A DNA stretch of 64,000 nt from JAKVBH01 sp049800955. GTDB lineage: Bacteria > Pseudomonadota > Alphaproteobacteria > Rhodobacterales > Rhodobacteraceae. Each line of letters begins with the position of its first letter. The stretch's first letter is position 1. Below are positions 34,237 through 43,214 of the stretch, in pieces. The translations under genes were made by a program, and so were the position numbers. The stretch lies in the NCBI RefSeq assembly GCF_049800955.1, contig NZ_JBNAGA010000001.1, positions 310,001 through 374,000 of the forward strand, read 5' to 3'. The notes beneath the pieces are model-generated. The model saw only the letters and a program-made list of their open reading frames with translations, ran no database searches and had not been told where the DNA came from.

Positions 34237-34725
34237 ATGGCTTTGGATCGCTGGATCGCATTTGTGATTATGTTGGTGTGTCTGGCCTATGGTTATGCCG
34301 CCTGGTTCACCATGGACGGGTTACTGCCGCCGATTATGCAGCGCTCTCCGGTGTGGCCGTCGAGTTTTCCGAAGGTGTTGTCGGTGGCAGGGGTTGTCCT
34401 GTCGCTCATCATTTTGCTGGGGCTCGAGAAAGCGCCTGAGAAAAAGGGGGCGGCGGATATCAACCTGTCGCGGCTGGGCGAGTACAACATCGGTCAGGCC
34501 GCGCTGTTGTTGGGGTTGATGGTGGCCTACGCCTTGCTGCTGCGGCCCGCGGGGTTTCTGGCCTCGACGATGGGGTTTCTGGTGCTGGGCTCTGTGATCC
34601 TTGGTGAGCGGCGGTGGATTACAATGATCGTGGTGTCCGCGCTTGCGACAGGGCTCGTTTGGTATCTGGTGCAGGTGGTGCTCGGAATTTTCCTGCGGCC
34701 TTTGCCCGCATTTTTGGGGGTGTGA
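34237..34725 (+). CDS. tctB: Tripartite tricarboxylate transporter small membrane subunit
   Basis: 162 residues with four predicted membrane helices (about 6-25, 45-62, 84-102, 124-150) and a polar loop after helix 2 (EKAPEKKGAADINLS). Size and helix count are those of TctB. An ATG with AAGGGAGGGG upstream marks the start. It is separated from tctA by one base. Confidence 0.92.
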   Translation: MALDRWIAFVIMLVCLAYGYAAWFTMDGLLPPIMQRSPVWPSSFPKVLSVAGVVLSLIILLGLEKAPEKKGAADINLSRLGEYNIGQAALLLGLMVAYALLLRPAGFLASTMGFLVLGSVILGERRWITMIVVSALATGLVWYLVQVVLGIFLRPLPAFLGV

Positions 34726-34726
34726 G

Positions 34727-36241
34727 ATGCTGGAAGGTATCCTCCTCGGGCTACAGACAGCCCTGTCGTTTCAAAACATCATCATGGTTATCGGTGGCTG
34801 TCTGATCGGCACGTTCATCGGCATGTTGCCGGGGCTGGGACCGATGTCGATCATTGCGATCATGATCCCGGTCGCGATTTCCATGGGCGATCCGGCGGCG
34901 GCCCTGATCCTCTTGGCCGGGGTCTATTACGGCGCGATTTTTGGCGGTTCGACCTCGTCCATCCTGCTCAACGCGCCGGGGGTCGCAGGCACGGTGGCCT
35001 CAAGCTTTGATGGCTTCCCCATGGCGCGGCAGGGCAAGGCGGGCAAGGCGCTGACCATTGCCGCGATTGCCTCGTTCTGCGGAGGTACGATCGGGGCGAT
35101 CCTACTGATGATCTTTGCGCCTGCGCTCTCCTCTGTGGCGCTCTTGTTCCATTCGGCGGAATATTTCGCGCTGATGGTGGTGGGCCTCTCGGCCATTGCG
35201 GCCTTTGCGGGGACGGGGCAGGTCGCCAAGGCGCTGCTCATGACGGTGGTCGGGTTGATCATGGCCACGGTCGGCGAGACGGCGCTGTTCAATGCGCCGC
35301 GCTTCACGATGGGGCTCATGGATCTGCAATCGGGCATTGGCTTCATTACGCTGGCGATGGCGATGTTCGCGCTGCCGGAGGCCTTGTTCCTCGTGCTCAA
35401 TCCGGCGCGTGCGGCGCAAGGGGCGGGCGGCGATATCAAGGATCTGCGCATCACCAGAGCAGAGGCGAAATCCATTGCGCCCGTGATCGGGCGGCAATCG
35501 TTGCAGGGCTTTTTCATCGGTGTTCTGCCCGGTGCGGGGGCCACGATTGCCTCGTTCCTAGGCTATGCCGTGGAGCGCAATATCGCCAAGAAGGAAGAGC
35601 AGGACGAATTCGGCAAGGGCTCCATCAAGGGGCTTGCTGCGCCGGAGACGGCCAATAACGCTGCCTGCACCGGTTCCTTCGTCCCGCTGCTGACGCTGGG
35701 CATTCCCGGCTCGGGCACCACGGCGATCCTGCTGGGCGCGCTCATTGCGCTCAATGTGACACCGGGGCCGCGGCTCATGGTGGATGATCCGCAGATCTTC
35801 TGGGCGGTGATCATCTCGATGTATATTGGCAATCTGGTGCTCTTGGTGCTGAACCTGCCGCTCATTCCCTATATCGCCAAGATCCTCGCGGTGCCGCGCA
35901 ATTTCCTGATCCCGTTTATCCTCTTTTTCACGCTGATGGGGGCCTATATCGGGCAGAACAACGCGACCGAGCTTTTGATGCTCGTGGGCTTTGGCATTGC
36001 GGCGACGATCCTGCGGTTTGCGGATTATCCGCTGGCGCCGCTGCTCATTGGCTTCATTCTGGGCGGTATGCTGGAGAACAACTTCTCCCGCTCGATGCAG
36101 CTATACGACGGGATGTCCTTCGTCTGGGAGCGGCCTATGACGCTGGGGCTGCTGGTCATCGCGGCGATCCTGATCATTCTGCCCAGCTACCGGGCGCGCC
36201 GGGCCCGGGCGCGGGCGGAGGGCGTGGCTGACGGGGATTGA
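34727..36241 (+). CDS. tctA: Tripartite tricarboxylate transporter large membrane subunit
   Basis: 504 residues, twelve predicted membrane helices. Family signatures: IGTFIGMLPGLGPMSIIAIM, YYGAIFGGSTSSILLNAPG, and the internal repeat FFIGVLPGAGATIASFLGYA with PLLTLGIPGSGTTAILLGAL. The large subunit forms the Na+- or H+-coupled pathway. It follows tctB by one base and is followed by a terminator. Confidence 0.96.
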   Translation: MLEGILLGLQTALSFQNIIMVIGGCLIGTFIGMLPGLGPMSIIAIMIPVAISMGDPAAALILLAGVYYGAIFGGSTSSILLNAPGVAGTVASSFDGFPMARQGKAGKALTIAAIASFCGGTIGAILLMIFAPALSSVALLFHSAEYFALMVVGLSAIAAFAGTGQVAKALLMTVVGLIMATVGETALFNAPRFTMGLMDLQSGIGFITLAMAMFALPEALFLVLNPARAAQGAGGDIKDLRITRAEAKSIAPVIGRQSLQGFFIGVLPGAGATIASFLGYAVERNIAKKEEQDEFGKGSIKGLAAPETANNAACTGSFVPLLTLGIPGSGTTAILLGALIALNVTPGPRLMVDDPQIFWAVIISMYIGNLVLLVLNLPLIPYIAKILAVPRNFLIPFILFFTLMGAYIGQNNATELLMLVGFGIAATILRFADYPLAPLLIGFILGGMLENNFSRSMQLYDGMSFVWERPMTLGLLVIAAILIILPSYRARRARARAEGVADGD

Positions 36242-36263
36242 TCCGCAGTTTACCTGCAAAAGA

Positions 36264-36296
36264 AAACGGCGGGTCGCTCAACGCGGCCCGCCGTTT
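36264..36296. terminator. Bidirectional terminator between tctA and the convergent binding-protein gene
   Basis: A 14-base stem AAACGGCGGGTCGC / GCGGCCCGCCGTTT (one G-T pair) with a TCAAC loop is flanked by A-rich sequence on the left and T-rich on the right, so it can end both transcripts. Confidence 0.8.
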
Positions 36297-36319
36297 CATT
36301 TACTGCGCGTCTCGGACGG

Positions 36320-37894
36320 TTAGTTGACGCTTACCCAACGCAGGATGAAGAAGTTATCGGGCCGCTGGGTCAGCTCGATATTGTCACGCGTGCCCCAGAC
36401 CAGCGGCTGGACATACATCGGCACATAGGCGTGGTTGTCCTGATAGATCGAGGTGATCTCATCGATCATCATCTGGCGTTTGCCATCATCGATCTCCGAC
36501 TGGATCATCGGCAGAAGTTCGTCGACGCGCGCATCGGAGAACCCACCGAAATTCCACGAGCCCAGCTTCTTCTCTGGATTGGGGGTCGTCACGAGGAAGC
36601 GCACGGGATGCTCGTGATCAAAGGTGCCCGGGGACCAGCCCAGCAGGTACATGTCGAAATTATCCGCGCGCAGTTCGGGCCAGTAATTCTGCACGGGCAT
36701 TGCATCAAGCTCTGCTGTGATCCCCACTTGGGCCAGCATGCCTGTCACGGCCTGACAGACGGCCTCATCATTGAGATAGCGGTTGTTGGGGCATTTCAGG
36801 CCAAACGAGAAGCCATCGGCAAACCCGGCGTCGGCCAGCAGCGCGCGAGCGCCGTCGGGATCATAGGCGGGCCGCTCGGCATTGGCCTCGGAGAAGCCGC
36901 GCATCGCGGGGCTGACCAATTGGCTGGCCGCTTCCGCAGAGCCGCGCATGATCGTCTGGCGGATCGCATCCACGTTGATGGCTTTGGCCACCGCTTCGCG
37001 CACGCGCACATCCTGGAACGGATTGGGATTGCCCGCCTGCGACGTGTATTTCAGCGCCTCATGGTCATGGCCGAAGCCCAGCATAATGACCCGCGCCTCG
37101 ATCCCGCGGATAACCTTCGTGCCCTCACGCTCATCGACGCGGGCGGCGTCCTGAATGGGCACCGGGTTGATCATGTCCACATCGCCGGAGAGCAGCGCGG
37201 CCACGGCGGTGGCGGGGTTGTCGATGGGGGTGAAGGTGGCTTGCGTGATATTATGCTCGGCCTCGTCCCACCATCCGGCGAACGGCGTCAGGCTGGTGGA
37301 CAGACCCGGCTGGCGGTCCGACAGGACAAAGGCGCCGGTGCCATTGGCATTGAGCGTCGCGTAATTGCCGTTCTCCTTGTCGGGCTGCGCGGTGTTGTTG
37401 GCCTCGGCCCAGCCTTTGTCCATGATCATCCAGTTGGCGATGCTGTCAGGGAAGATCGGGTTGGGGGCGGTTGTCATGATCTCGACGGTGAAATCATCAA
37501 CCACGCGCACCTCGGAGACGGGGGCAAACCAGCTGCGCACATCGGAGGCTTCCGAGGAGGCGCGCTCATAGGAGAAGAGCACGTCTTCGGCCGTGAACGC
37601 CGCGCCATCGTGGAAGGTCACGCCTTGCCGCAGGGTAAAGCGCCAGCCTTCGCCCGCGCCGATGGGCTCCCAAGAGGTGGCAAGCGCAGGCTCGATGGCC
37701 ATATCCTTGCCGCGCCGCACGAGGCCTTCGTAGACGTTGTTGAGAAAGCCCAGGACGGGCGCCGAGCTCACGGCATGGGGGTCCATGGTTTGCGGATCGG
37801 TCGTGCCGGCCCAGCGGAACGTCTCTGCGCCCGCGCTCGTGGCGGCGCAAAGCGCCAGCACAGAGGCCAGCCCTTTCGAGAATGTGGTGGTCAT
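36320..37894 (-). CDS. ABC transporter substrate-binding protein, family 5 (oligopeptide/dipeptide type)
   Basis: 524 residues. Signal peptide MTTTFSKGLASVLALCAATSAGA, then family-5 SBP markers: TDPQTMDPHAVSSAP, the SBP_bac_5 block WEPIGAGEGWRFTLRQGVTFHDGAAFTAEDV and DVRVREAVAKAINVDAI, with DMYLLGWSPGTFDHEHP near the C-terminus. It binds a peptide or another solute in the periplasm. No permease or ATPase genes are adjacent, so it is an orphan here. A divergent amidohydrolase gene lies 208 bases away and may share its regulation. Confidence 0.93.
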   Translation of the reverse strand: MTTTFSKGLASVLALCAATSAGAETFRWAGTTDPQTMDPHAVSSAPVLGFLNNVYEGLVRRGKDMAIEPALATSWEPIGAGEGWRFTLRQGVTFHDGAAFTAEDVLFSYERASSEASDVRSWFAPVSEVRVVDDFTVEIMTTAPNPIFPDSIANWMIMDKGWAEANNTAQPDKENGNYATLNANGTGAFVLSDRQPGLSTSLTPFAGWWDEAEHNITQATFTPIDNPATAVAALLSGDVDMINPVPIQDAARVDEREGTKVIRGIEARVIMLGFGHDHEALKYTSQAGNPNPFQDVRVREAVAKAINVDAIRQTIMRGSAEAASQLVSPAMRGFSEANAERPAYDPDGARALLADAGFADGFSFGLKCPNNRYLNDEAVCQAVTGMLAQVGITAELDAMPVQNYWPELRADNFDMYLLGWSPGTFDHEHPVRFLVTTPNPEKKLGSWNFGGFSDARVDELLPMIQSEIDDGKRQMMIDEITSIYQDNHAYVPMYVQPLVWGTRDNIELTQRPDNFFILRWVSVN

Positions 37895-38102
37895 GTGAAT
37901 GTCTCCCCGTTTTTCGTTTTGTTGATCTCTTCTGAGCAAGGTGGCGCAAAAACAGGGCGCGGCAAATACCCCTTTTGACAAGACACGCGCCTTTGGCCCG
38001 GGTGGCCATTCACGAAACCGTTAGCGGTGCGCTCTGCAGGCGCTTGATGGAAGGCCATGCCCGTTCTAAGTGTTGCAGCGCATAATGAGGAAGACCTGGT
38101 AC

Positions 38103-39218
38103 ATGACGACGCTTTTTTACCGCCGCGTACGCGAAGCGGTAGACGCCCTTGGCGGGTTTCACAACGCGCATCTCCATCTCGACAGAGCCAATACGCTGGA
38201 TGACGGTTTCGTTGATCACGGGCGCCTGTCCGTGCTCGAAAGCTCGGCCATTTCGTTGCAGAAAAAGCATGCCTTGATCGCAACCGTACATGACGGGCCA
38301 GCCTATGATCGCGACAATCTGATCGCGCGGGTGGATGAGGCCACGCAGGTCATGATTGCGGCGGGCACGCGTGTGGGCGACACGATGGTCGATGTGACCA
38401 ATGACCGGGTTGGCACGACCGCGCTGGAATGGATCAACGCGTATAAAGAGACGGTCGCAGGCAAGATCGCCATCCGCACCGCCGCCTATACGCCGCTGGG
38501 TTTTCGCGATGATGAACCCGCGCGTTGGGACGTGTTCGAGCGTGGCGTGGCGATGGCGGATTTCATTGGATCGCTGCCCGAGGCAGATGATGTCGGCGAT
38601 TATCCCGGCAACATCGGCTTTGAGGAGCATTGCCGCCGGATGATTGCGCTCTGCAAGGCGACGGGCAAGATGGTCCATGTGCATACCGATCAACGCAACA
38701 TCCCGCAGGAAGACGGGACCGAGCGTTTGATCAAGGTCCTGCGTGAGGAGGGCTGCCCCAGTAAGCCTGAGGGCGAGCCGCTCATCTGGGCCGTGCATAT
38801 GATCTCGCCCTCGACCTATGATGATGCGCGCTGGCAGGCTTTTGTGGAGGGAATGCTTGAGTGCAACGTGGGCGTGATTTCCTGCCCGTCTGCGGCCATT
38901 GGCATGCGCGCGATCCGGCCCGTCATGACGCCCAATTACAACGCGATCCCGCGCATTCTGGAGCTTGCGGTGGCGGGCGTGCCGATCCGGCTTGGCTCGG
39001 ACAACGTGGCTGATATGTGCTCGCCCTCGACAACGGCAGATCTGATGGATGAGGTCTTTGTGCTCTCGGGTGCGGTGCGGTTCTTTCAGCCGGAGATCCT
39101 TGCCAAGTTCGCCGCCGGTGTCGCGCTAAGCGAAGATGACCGGGCCAATATCGCGACGCATCTGGAGCAAAACGATGAAGAAGTTGGCAAGGTGGTTCGG
39201 CGCTGGGTCAAAGGCTGA
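38103..39218 (+). CDS. Amidohydrolase family protein (cytosine-deaminase-like)
   Basis: 371 residues. The metal motif FHNAHLHLDRA corresponds to HxH in cytosine-deaminase-like amidohydrolases; later ligands appear in HVHTDQRN, AVHMISP and the terminal GSDNVADMCSPS. It should hydrolyse C-N bonds of a cyclic or amide substrate, but the substrate cannot be read. ATG 38103 is chosen with GAGGAAGA upstream; 38085 is an alternative. Its last 44 bases overlap the P450 gene start. Confidence 0.82.
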   Translation: MTTLFYRRVREAVDALGGFHNAHLHLDRANTLDDGFVDHGRLSVLESSAISLQKKHALIATVHDGPAYDRDNLIARVDEATQVMIAAGTRVGDTMVDVTNDRVGTTALEWINAYKETVAGKIAIRTAAYTPLGFRDDEPARWDVFERGVAMADFIGSLPEADDVGDYPGNIGFEEHCRRMIALCKATGKMVHVHTDQRNIPQEDGTERLIKVLREEGCPSKPEGEPLIWAVHMISPSTYDDARWQAFVEGMLECNVGVISCPSAAIGMRAIRPVMTPNYNAIPRILELAVAGVPIRLGSDNVADMCSPSTTADLMDEVFVLSGAVRFFQPEILAKFAAGVALSEDDRANIATHLEQNDEEVGKVVRRWVKG

Positions 39219-40413
39219 GGCCAACCCTGCGCCTGTGCCCACAGCCCAGCCTGCGCTGCGCGGGCCAGTTGATTTGACGGCACCCGATTTCGTGGCCGAT
39301 CCGTATCCCACCTATGCCGCTGCCCGCGAACATGCAGGTTTGGCAGAGGTGGCATCGGGCGGCTTCCTGCTCACGCGCTACGCTGACATCCGCCGCGCGG
39401 TGACCCATCCCTCCCTGGGCAATGCGCCCTCGCGCTTTTCTGTGCTCGCGCCGCGCAATCGTGCGAAATACACGGCTGCCGATCTCGCCGCCCACATTCC
39501 GCCCTTTCTCGATCTGCCGGAGCACAAGCTGCCCCGGCAGGCGCTCATGCGCGCCTTTACGCGAAGCTTTGAGGGCTTTGAGGTGGCCTTGGAGCAGGAG
39601 GCGCAGACACGTGTCGCGGGGCTGTCGGGCGAGGTTGAGCTGATCTCAGGGGTTGCGTCGCCGTTCGCATTGGCCTCGATGCAGCGTTTCGTGGGGTTGG
39701 AAGCCGAGCCCGCGACCCTCAAGCGGATCACGGCGGGCTTCTTCCATCTTTTCGCCCCGATCACGGACCCTGCTGCTTTTGCGGAGACCAACGCTGGTCT
39801 TGATGACGCCCGCGCGCTCTTTCACGCAGCACTTGAGGCGCGTCGTGCAAGGCCGGGGGCGGATTTGCTGAGCAATCTATTGGCCTTTCAAGCCGAGCAT
39901 GACGCCTTGAGCGATGCGCAGATCGTGGATTGCGCGATCCTCGTCTTTGCTGATGGGATCGAGAATATCGAAGCGGGAGCGGCGTCGGTCTTTGCGCTTT
40001 TGGAGGCGCAGGGTGCCACGTCTGAGGAGGCATGTATCCGCGAGGCGCTGCGTTTGCAGACACCGGGGCAGATCGTGCCGCGCGTGGCACGCGAGAGCTT
40101 CGATTGGGAGGGCACCGAGATCACGGCAGGCACGCCCGTTTTCCTCGCGCTGGCCAGCGCCAATCGGGATGGCACGGTCTTTGATGCGCCCGATTTGTTC
40201 AACGCCGACAGGTCGGAAGAAGTGTTTACCTTTGGCATGGGTCGCCATCGCTGTATCGGTGAGGCGCTGGGTGTGGCGCAGATCACAGCCCTGATGCAGG
40301 CATTGCACGCGCGCGGCGCGCGGCGGGCCGAACCGGGGGCGACGCTCGACTATGCCCCGCGCTTTGGTCACCGCTGGCCCAAGGCTTTGCCGATTGTGCT
40401 GCCCGGGGTTTAG
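39175..40413 (+). CDS. Cytochrome P450
   Basis: 412 residues, soluble bacterial type. The haem ligand is Cys360 in FTFGMGRHRCIGEALG, and the K-helix ExxR is EALR (Glu290, Arg293). The I-helix reads FADGIENIEAG (258-268): the usual acid is Glu263 but the conserved oxygen-activating Thr is Asn264. P450cin also has Asn at this position. Start chosen at ATG 39175 with GGAG upstream; ATG 39136 is an alternative. The gene overlaps the amidohydrolase gene by 44 bases and meets the A-T-TE gene tail to tail with a 4-base overlap. No redox partner is nearby. Confidence 0.92.
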   Translation: MKKLARWFGAGSKAEANPAPVPTAQPALRGPVDLTAPDFVADPYPTYAAAREHAGLAEVASGGFLLTRYADIRRAVTHPSLGNAPSRFSVLAPRNRAKYTAADLAAHIPPFLDLPEHKLPRQALMRAFTRSFEGFEVALEQEAQTRVAGLSGEVELISGVASPFALASMQRFVGLEAEPATLKRITAGFFHLFAPITDPAAFAETNAGLDDARALFHAALEARRARPGADLLSNLLAFQAEHDALSDAQIVDCAILVFADGIENIEAGAASVFALLEAQGATSEEACIREALRLQTPGQIVPRVARESFDWEGTEITAGTPVFLALASANRDGTVFDAPDLFNADRSEEVFTFGMGRHRCIGEALGVAQITALMQALHARGARRAEPGATLDYAPRFGHRWPKALPIVLPGV

Positions 40414-43169
40414 CGCTGTACGAGAACCCAGCGCCAGCCGCGCCAGCCGTTGCGCGCGGCGTAGCTAGCAAAGCCCTGATCCTCGAAAAGCGCCTCCAGC
40501 AGAAATGGCCGGGTGGCTTTGGGAACGTTGATTTCGCCTGACAGGAGGATCGTCTCGCCGGGCGCAACCGGATCAGACCACAGCAGCGGCGCGGAGCGTG
40601 TCAGCCGTTTGGACAGATCGAGATTGCGCCAACCCAAAGTGACGCTCAACCCGCTTGTTTCGCTGGGTTCCCAGATCACGTCAGAGCAATTGCGCAGCAT
40701 CACGGACACCGCCAAGGTGCTCCCGCCCGGCGCGCGGCGTGCGGCGGTCAGCGCGATATCTGCCTGACACGCATTGGGCCTCTCATCGGGAGGCATATGC
40801 GCGGGATGCGCGACAGGTGCGGCCAGTTTCTGACCGTCCATGATTTGTGACAGACGCGCCAGCACCGGCTCCCAGGTCTCCTTGGAAAGCGCCTCACCAT
40901 GCTTGCCCCGGACGCGGAGCCCTTCCGCGCCCGCCGGATGCAGCACGGGGAAGGCCAGATCAGGGCGCGCAAACTGGCGTGTTGCGGAGTGGCGGCGGCT
41001 CTCGCTCCAGACATGCAGCACCGGATAGGCGGTGGGTGTCTCGAACCAGTGATCCACGCTGACCAGGCACGCAACATCGCGTCCGCGCGCGATGAGCTTC
41101 CGGGCCACGAGATCCATAATGCGGGCACCTTCGCAAAAGCCGACCAGATAGAACGGCCCAACTGGCTGCAGCGCCTCCATCACGGCGGTGTAGCGGTGGG
41201 CGATATCGTCATTATGTGTGTCCGTGCGTCCGGGAAAGCGGTGCAGGGAGCGCATGCGATAGAGCGGGCGTGCGCCGCCCAGCGTCTGGATGAAATCAGC
41301 ACCTTCGCCCTGCGAGCACAGGAACAAGGGCGTTGCCTCGACGATCGTGTTGCGGGCGAGGATCGGAATGTCCGCCCCGATGTCGCGGCCCGACCAGCCT
41401 GCGGTCTGCGCGCGCAGGTAGGCGATATGGGCTGGCTCCTGTGACGGGCGCGCGGCGGTGGACGCCTTGGCGATGGCCGCAACAAAAGCGGCAAATCGCG
41501 GGGCATCAAAAAGCGCATTGGGCGGCACGGGTGCCCCGATCAGGTTCTGGACCTTGGTGATGAAAGCCGTGGCAATCAGGCTGTCGCCACCCGCATCGAA
41601 GAAATCCTCGTCATCCCCGGGCGGTTCGGGGGCGTTCAGGGCCTCCTGCCAGGCTTGCGCAATCCGTGCGTCAATGCCTGTGCGTGCCCGCGTGGCGCCG
41701 GCCGGGGTATCCGCAGCCATGAGCGCGCGCTTGTCGATTTTACCACTGCCCAGGCGCGGCAGGGCGGGCAGGATGCGCAGACGCCTTGGGCACTGAAATG
41801 CGGCGAGTTTGGTGGCAAGTTCATCCAGAAGTGCGGCTTCGTCCGCATTGCACTCTGGCAGCAGAACAATCGCGAGGCCGACCTGTTCGCCCAAGGTCGG
41901 GTGCGGCTCGGCGAAGGCCGCTGCCTCCACCACGCCGGCCAGGCTGAGGGCTGCGCGCTCGATCTCCACGGGCGAGATCTTCTCGCCGCCACGGTTGATG
42001 ATCTCCTTGAGACGACCCGTCAGAAAGAGATAGCCCTCGGCATCGAGATAGCCCAGATCGCCCGTGCGCAGCCAATCGCCAAAGAAATGCTCCGCCGGAT
42101 CGGCGCGTTCATACCCCGCCATGACCGCCGGACCGCGCACGCAGACCTCGCCTGTTGAGCCTTGAGGCACCGGCGCGCCGCTGGGGTCCAGAATGCGGAT
42201 CTCCGCCCCGCGCGGCTGTCCGACAGAGCCCGGTTTGCGCGCGGCAGGTGGTAAGGGGTTGGCCGTGATCTGACCGGCGGTTTCTGTCATGCCATACATC
42301 TGGATCAGCGGAGTATCTGCGAAATGCGCTTCCGCCGCGGCATGGCGCTCAGGCGCAAGATCGGCCGAGACAGAACGGATAAAGCGCAAGCGTTGTCCCA
42401 TGCGCGCGGCGTCCTGGGTCGGGATATCCGCCAGACAGCGGGCCAGCATGGTGGGGACCAGCTGCATCCACGTGGCGCCATCGCGGACGGCCTGCTGCAA
42501 GGCCTCAGGGTCCTTTCCCTGGGCGACATGCACGGCCCCCCCCGCGCTGAGCGGGGCCAGAAAGAGATCGACCAGCGCGCCCACATGAAACATCGGCAAG
42601 GCGTGCAGCGCGATGTCCTTTTTCGAAAGCGCGAGGCTTTCAGCAATTGTCCGGGCGGAATGCAGGCAGGCCTCGGGCGACAGCGGCACCCGCTTCGGCG
42701 TGCCGGTCGATCCGGATGTCAACAGAACGAGGCCGCGCGGCCGATTGCGCTCTGTGGCAGCCGGGAGTGCTGCGCCGCTCAGCGTAAGCGCTTTGTCCGT
42801 GCATTTCAGCGTCACGAGTGGCACGGCGGCGCATTGTGCCAGCAAAGGAGCCTCTACGCTGCTCATAAACCCGACCAGCGCGTCGACCTGCGCGGCGCGC
42901 ATCTGATCTGCGAGCTCCGGCATCGGAAGGGCCGGGTTGAGCGGCAAGACCGACGCACAGCCCATCAGGCTGACGAGCAGCGGCAGGGTCTCACCGCGAT
43001 CTTCTGTCAGAACCGCCAGCCGATGCGCCGGGGTGATGCCAAGGCATTGTGCTTGCGCAATGAGCGCGGTTTCGATCTGCGCGAGCTGTCCATAGGTGGC
43101 GTCAAATTCCCCTGTCAGCGCGGGGGCATCCGGGGGAGAACTCGTAAACGTTGCCAATACACCAGTCAT
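40410..43169 (-). CDS. NRPS-like protein: adenylation - carrier - thioesterase plus C-terminal beta domain
   Basis: 919 residues. An ANL adenylation domain (about 20-485) has the P-loop TSGSTGTPK (151-159), YGMTE (292-296), TGD (369-371), GRLKEIINRGGEKISP (385-400) and catalytic Lys477. A carrier domain follows with phosphopantetheine Ser530 in DAGGDSLIA, then an alpha/beta thioesterase (about 600-775) with nucleophile elbow GFCEG (Cys679 in place of Ser) and a candidate His757. The last 120 residues look like a beta sandwich (VMLRNCSDVIWEP, GWRNLDLSKR, PVAPGETILLSG), reminiscent of NBR1-like Ig domains. No condensation domain is present. It is the fourth gene of the CHAT operon. Substrate unknown. 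Confidence 0.87.
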   Translation of the reverse strand: MTGVLATFTSSPPDAPALTGEFDATYGQLAQIETALIAQAQCLGITPAHRLAVLTEDRGETLPLLVSLMGCASVLPLNPALPMPELADQMRAAQVDALVGFMSSVEAPLLAQCAAVPLVTLKCTDKALTLSGAALPAATERNRPRGLVLLTSGSTGTPKRVPLSPEACLHSARTIAESLALSKKDIALHALPMFHVGALVDLFLAPLSAGGAVHVAQGKDPEALQQAVRDGATWMQLVPTMLARCLADIPTQDAARMGQRLRFIRSVSADLAPERHAAAEAHFADTPLIQMYGMTETAGQITANPLPPAARKPGSVGQPRGAEIRILDPSGAPVPQGSTGEVCVRGPAVMAGYERADPAEHFFGDWLRTGDLGYLDAEGYLFLTGRLKEIINRGGEKISPVEIERAALSLAGVVEAAAFAEPHPTLGEQVGLAIVLLPECNADEAALLDELATKLAAFQCPRRLRILPALPRLGSGKIDKRALMAADTPAGATRARTGIDARIAQAWQEALNAPEPPGDDEDFFDAGGDSLIATAFITKVQNLIGAPVPPNALFDAPRFAAFVAAIAKASTAARPSQEPAHIAYLRAQTAGWSGRDIGADIPILARNTIVEATPLFLCSQGEGADFIQTLGGARPLYRMRSLHRFPGRTDTHNDDIAHRYTAVMEALQPVGPFYLVGFCEGARIMDLVARKLIARGRDVACLVSVDHWFETPTAYPVLHVWSESRRHSATRQFARPDLAFPVLHPAGAEGLRVRGKHGEALSKETWEPVLARLSQIMDGQKLAAPVAHPAHMPPDERPNACQADIALTAARRAPGGSTLAVSVMLRNCSDVIWEPSETSGLSVTLGWRNLDLSKRLTRSAPLLWSDPVAPGETILLSGEINVPKATRPFLLEALFEDQGFASYAARNGWRGWRWVLVQR

Positions 43170-43214
43170 ACCGACCGGATACGCATTGCAACCCGCCTTG
43201 ACCAGTGCGCGCGT

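Noticed and set aside
36431..37978. A 515-residue frame antisense to the peptide-binding protein gene
   Set aside because: Low-complexity His/Arg/Gly-rich translation, while the minus strand has a signal peptide and family-5 SBP motifs.
39175..43169. Full secondary-metabolite cluster
   Set aside because: Only one A-T-TE protein and one P450 on the opposite strand are present, with no condensation, tailoring, export or resistance genes. The link is kept as a hypothesis only.
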